The notes beneath the pieces were generated by a model. The model ran no database searches. It was given only the letters and a program-made list of their open reading frames with translations, and had not been told where the DNA came from. Shown here piece by piece: positions 5,662 to 5,818 of a DNA stretch of 5,818 nt. The first letter of the stretch is position 1, and every line of letters begins with the position of its first letter. Both the position numbers and the translations under genes were made by a program. The stretch is from Nitrososphaerota archaeon (GTDB lineage Archaea; Thermoproteota; Nitrososphaeria; Nitrososphaerales; JACQRY01): the NCBI GenBank assembly GCA_016206275.1, contig JACQRY010000079.1, positions 1 through 5,818 of the forward strand, written 5' to 3'.

Positions 5662-5818
5662 TAAGATTCATCTCTATACACATCTAGAAGGGTGGCTTTT
5701 CCTTCGAAATGCTTTCTGATAGGAGATATTATGGCGTCAACTTCTCTTGCCACCGCAGCCTTCAAGTCAGCAGGATGAACATTCTTCTCCATGTAAGCAG
5801 TCTCAAGCACTCCATAGC
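5661..5818 (-). CDS. tyrS: Tyrosyl-tRNA synthetase, C-terminal end (5' part outside window)
   Basis: The minus strand from the right edge to TAA at 5663-5661 encodes 51 residues of the end of a larger protein. It reads LETAYMEKNVHPADLKAAVA and then a helix with ISPIRKHFEG. HPxDLKxAVA followed by an xxPIRxxF helix is the characteristic C-terminus of archaeal and eukaryotic-type TyrRS (as in Methanocaldococcus), the class I synthetase that charges tRNA-Tyr. Residues after IRKHF (KATLLDVYRDES) form a short tail beyond the usual end. The catalytic HIGH and KMSKS regions lie off the window and cannot be checked. The stop codon overlaps the ATG of the B3/4 gene by one base, so the two are translationally linked. 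A TrpRS is less likely because its C-terminus lacks the HPxDLK motif. Confidence 0.8.
   Translation of the reverse strand, partial: YGVLETAYMEKNVHPADLKAAVAREVDAIISPIRKHFEGKATLLDVYRDES
5668..5674 (-). promoter_or_regulatory. Shine-Dalgarno-like site deciding the B3/4 start
   Basis: On the minus strand this is GAGATGA, matching GAGGTGA of the archaeal ribosome-binding consensus at six of seven bases, six bases before the ATG at 5661. It lies inside the last codons of tyrS and favours the ATG at 5661 over the one at 5625. An internal site of this kind is usual for the second gene of a coupled pair. Confidence 0.45.

Overview
The window looks archaeal. Several starts are TTG or GTG and are preceded at about 25-35 bases by TATA-like boxes with no clear Shine-Dalgarno site, as expected for leaderless archaeal transcripts. 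The truncated tyrosyl-tRNA synthetase end and the compact dolichyl-phosphate-mannose-synthase-type glycosyltransferase are also of archaeal style. Hand-counted 60-base blocks give about 43-53% GC outside the transporter gene. I cannot fix the lineage; a TACK-type or bathyarchaeal relative is only a guess.

Left part (1-3263): the C-terminal end of an unrecognised protein (+ strand) converges on two minus-strand genes. The intergenic space holds a long imperfect hairpin (326-359). The minus-strand pair is an ATZ/TRZ-type amidohydrolase (deaminase/chlorohydrolase superfamily, all catalytic residues present), followed 69 bases later by an SLC13/DASS-type permease whose two expected Ser-Asn-Thr motifs are both altered. 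The permease gene is clearly richer in GC than its neighbours.

Middle (3264-4218): a 96-base divergent promoter region separates the amidohydrolase from a plus-strand 101-residue orphan. A 151-base gap with two overlapping hairpins and a TATA box follows. Then comes a NifX/NafY-type (dinitrogenase iron-molybdenum cofactor family) small protein with a histidine-rich tail.

Right part (4258-5818, minus strand): a tight operon that enters from the right edge. It runs tyrS (C-terminal end only), then a free-standing B3/4-domain protein whose ATG overlaps the tyrS stop codon (TAATG), then 3 bases on a polyprenyl-phosphate-mannose-synthase-like GT2 enzyme, with a T-rich terminator-like tract in the gap to the convergent NifX-like gene.

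I see no CRISPR array, tRNA, rRNA, insertion sequence or obvious multi-gene novel system. The most interesting points are the coupling of a B3/4 editing-type domain to TyrRS, the permease lacking SNT motifs, and the dyad-rich promoter of the NifX-like gene.
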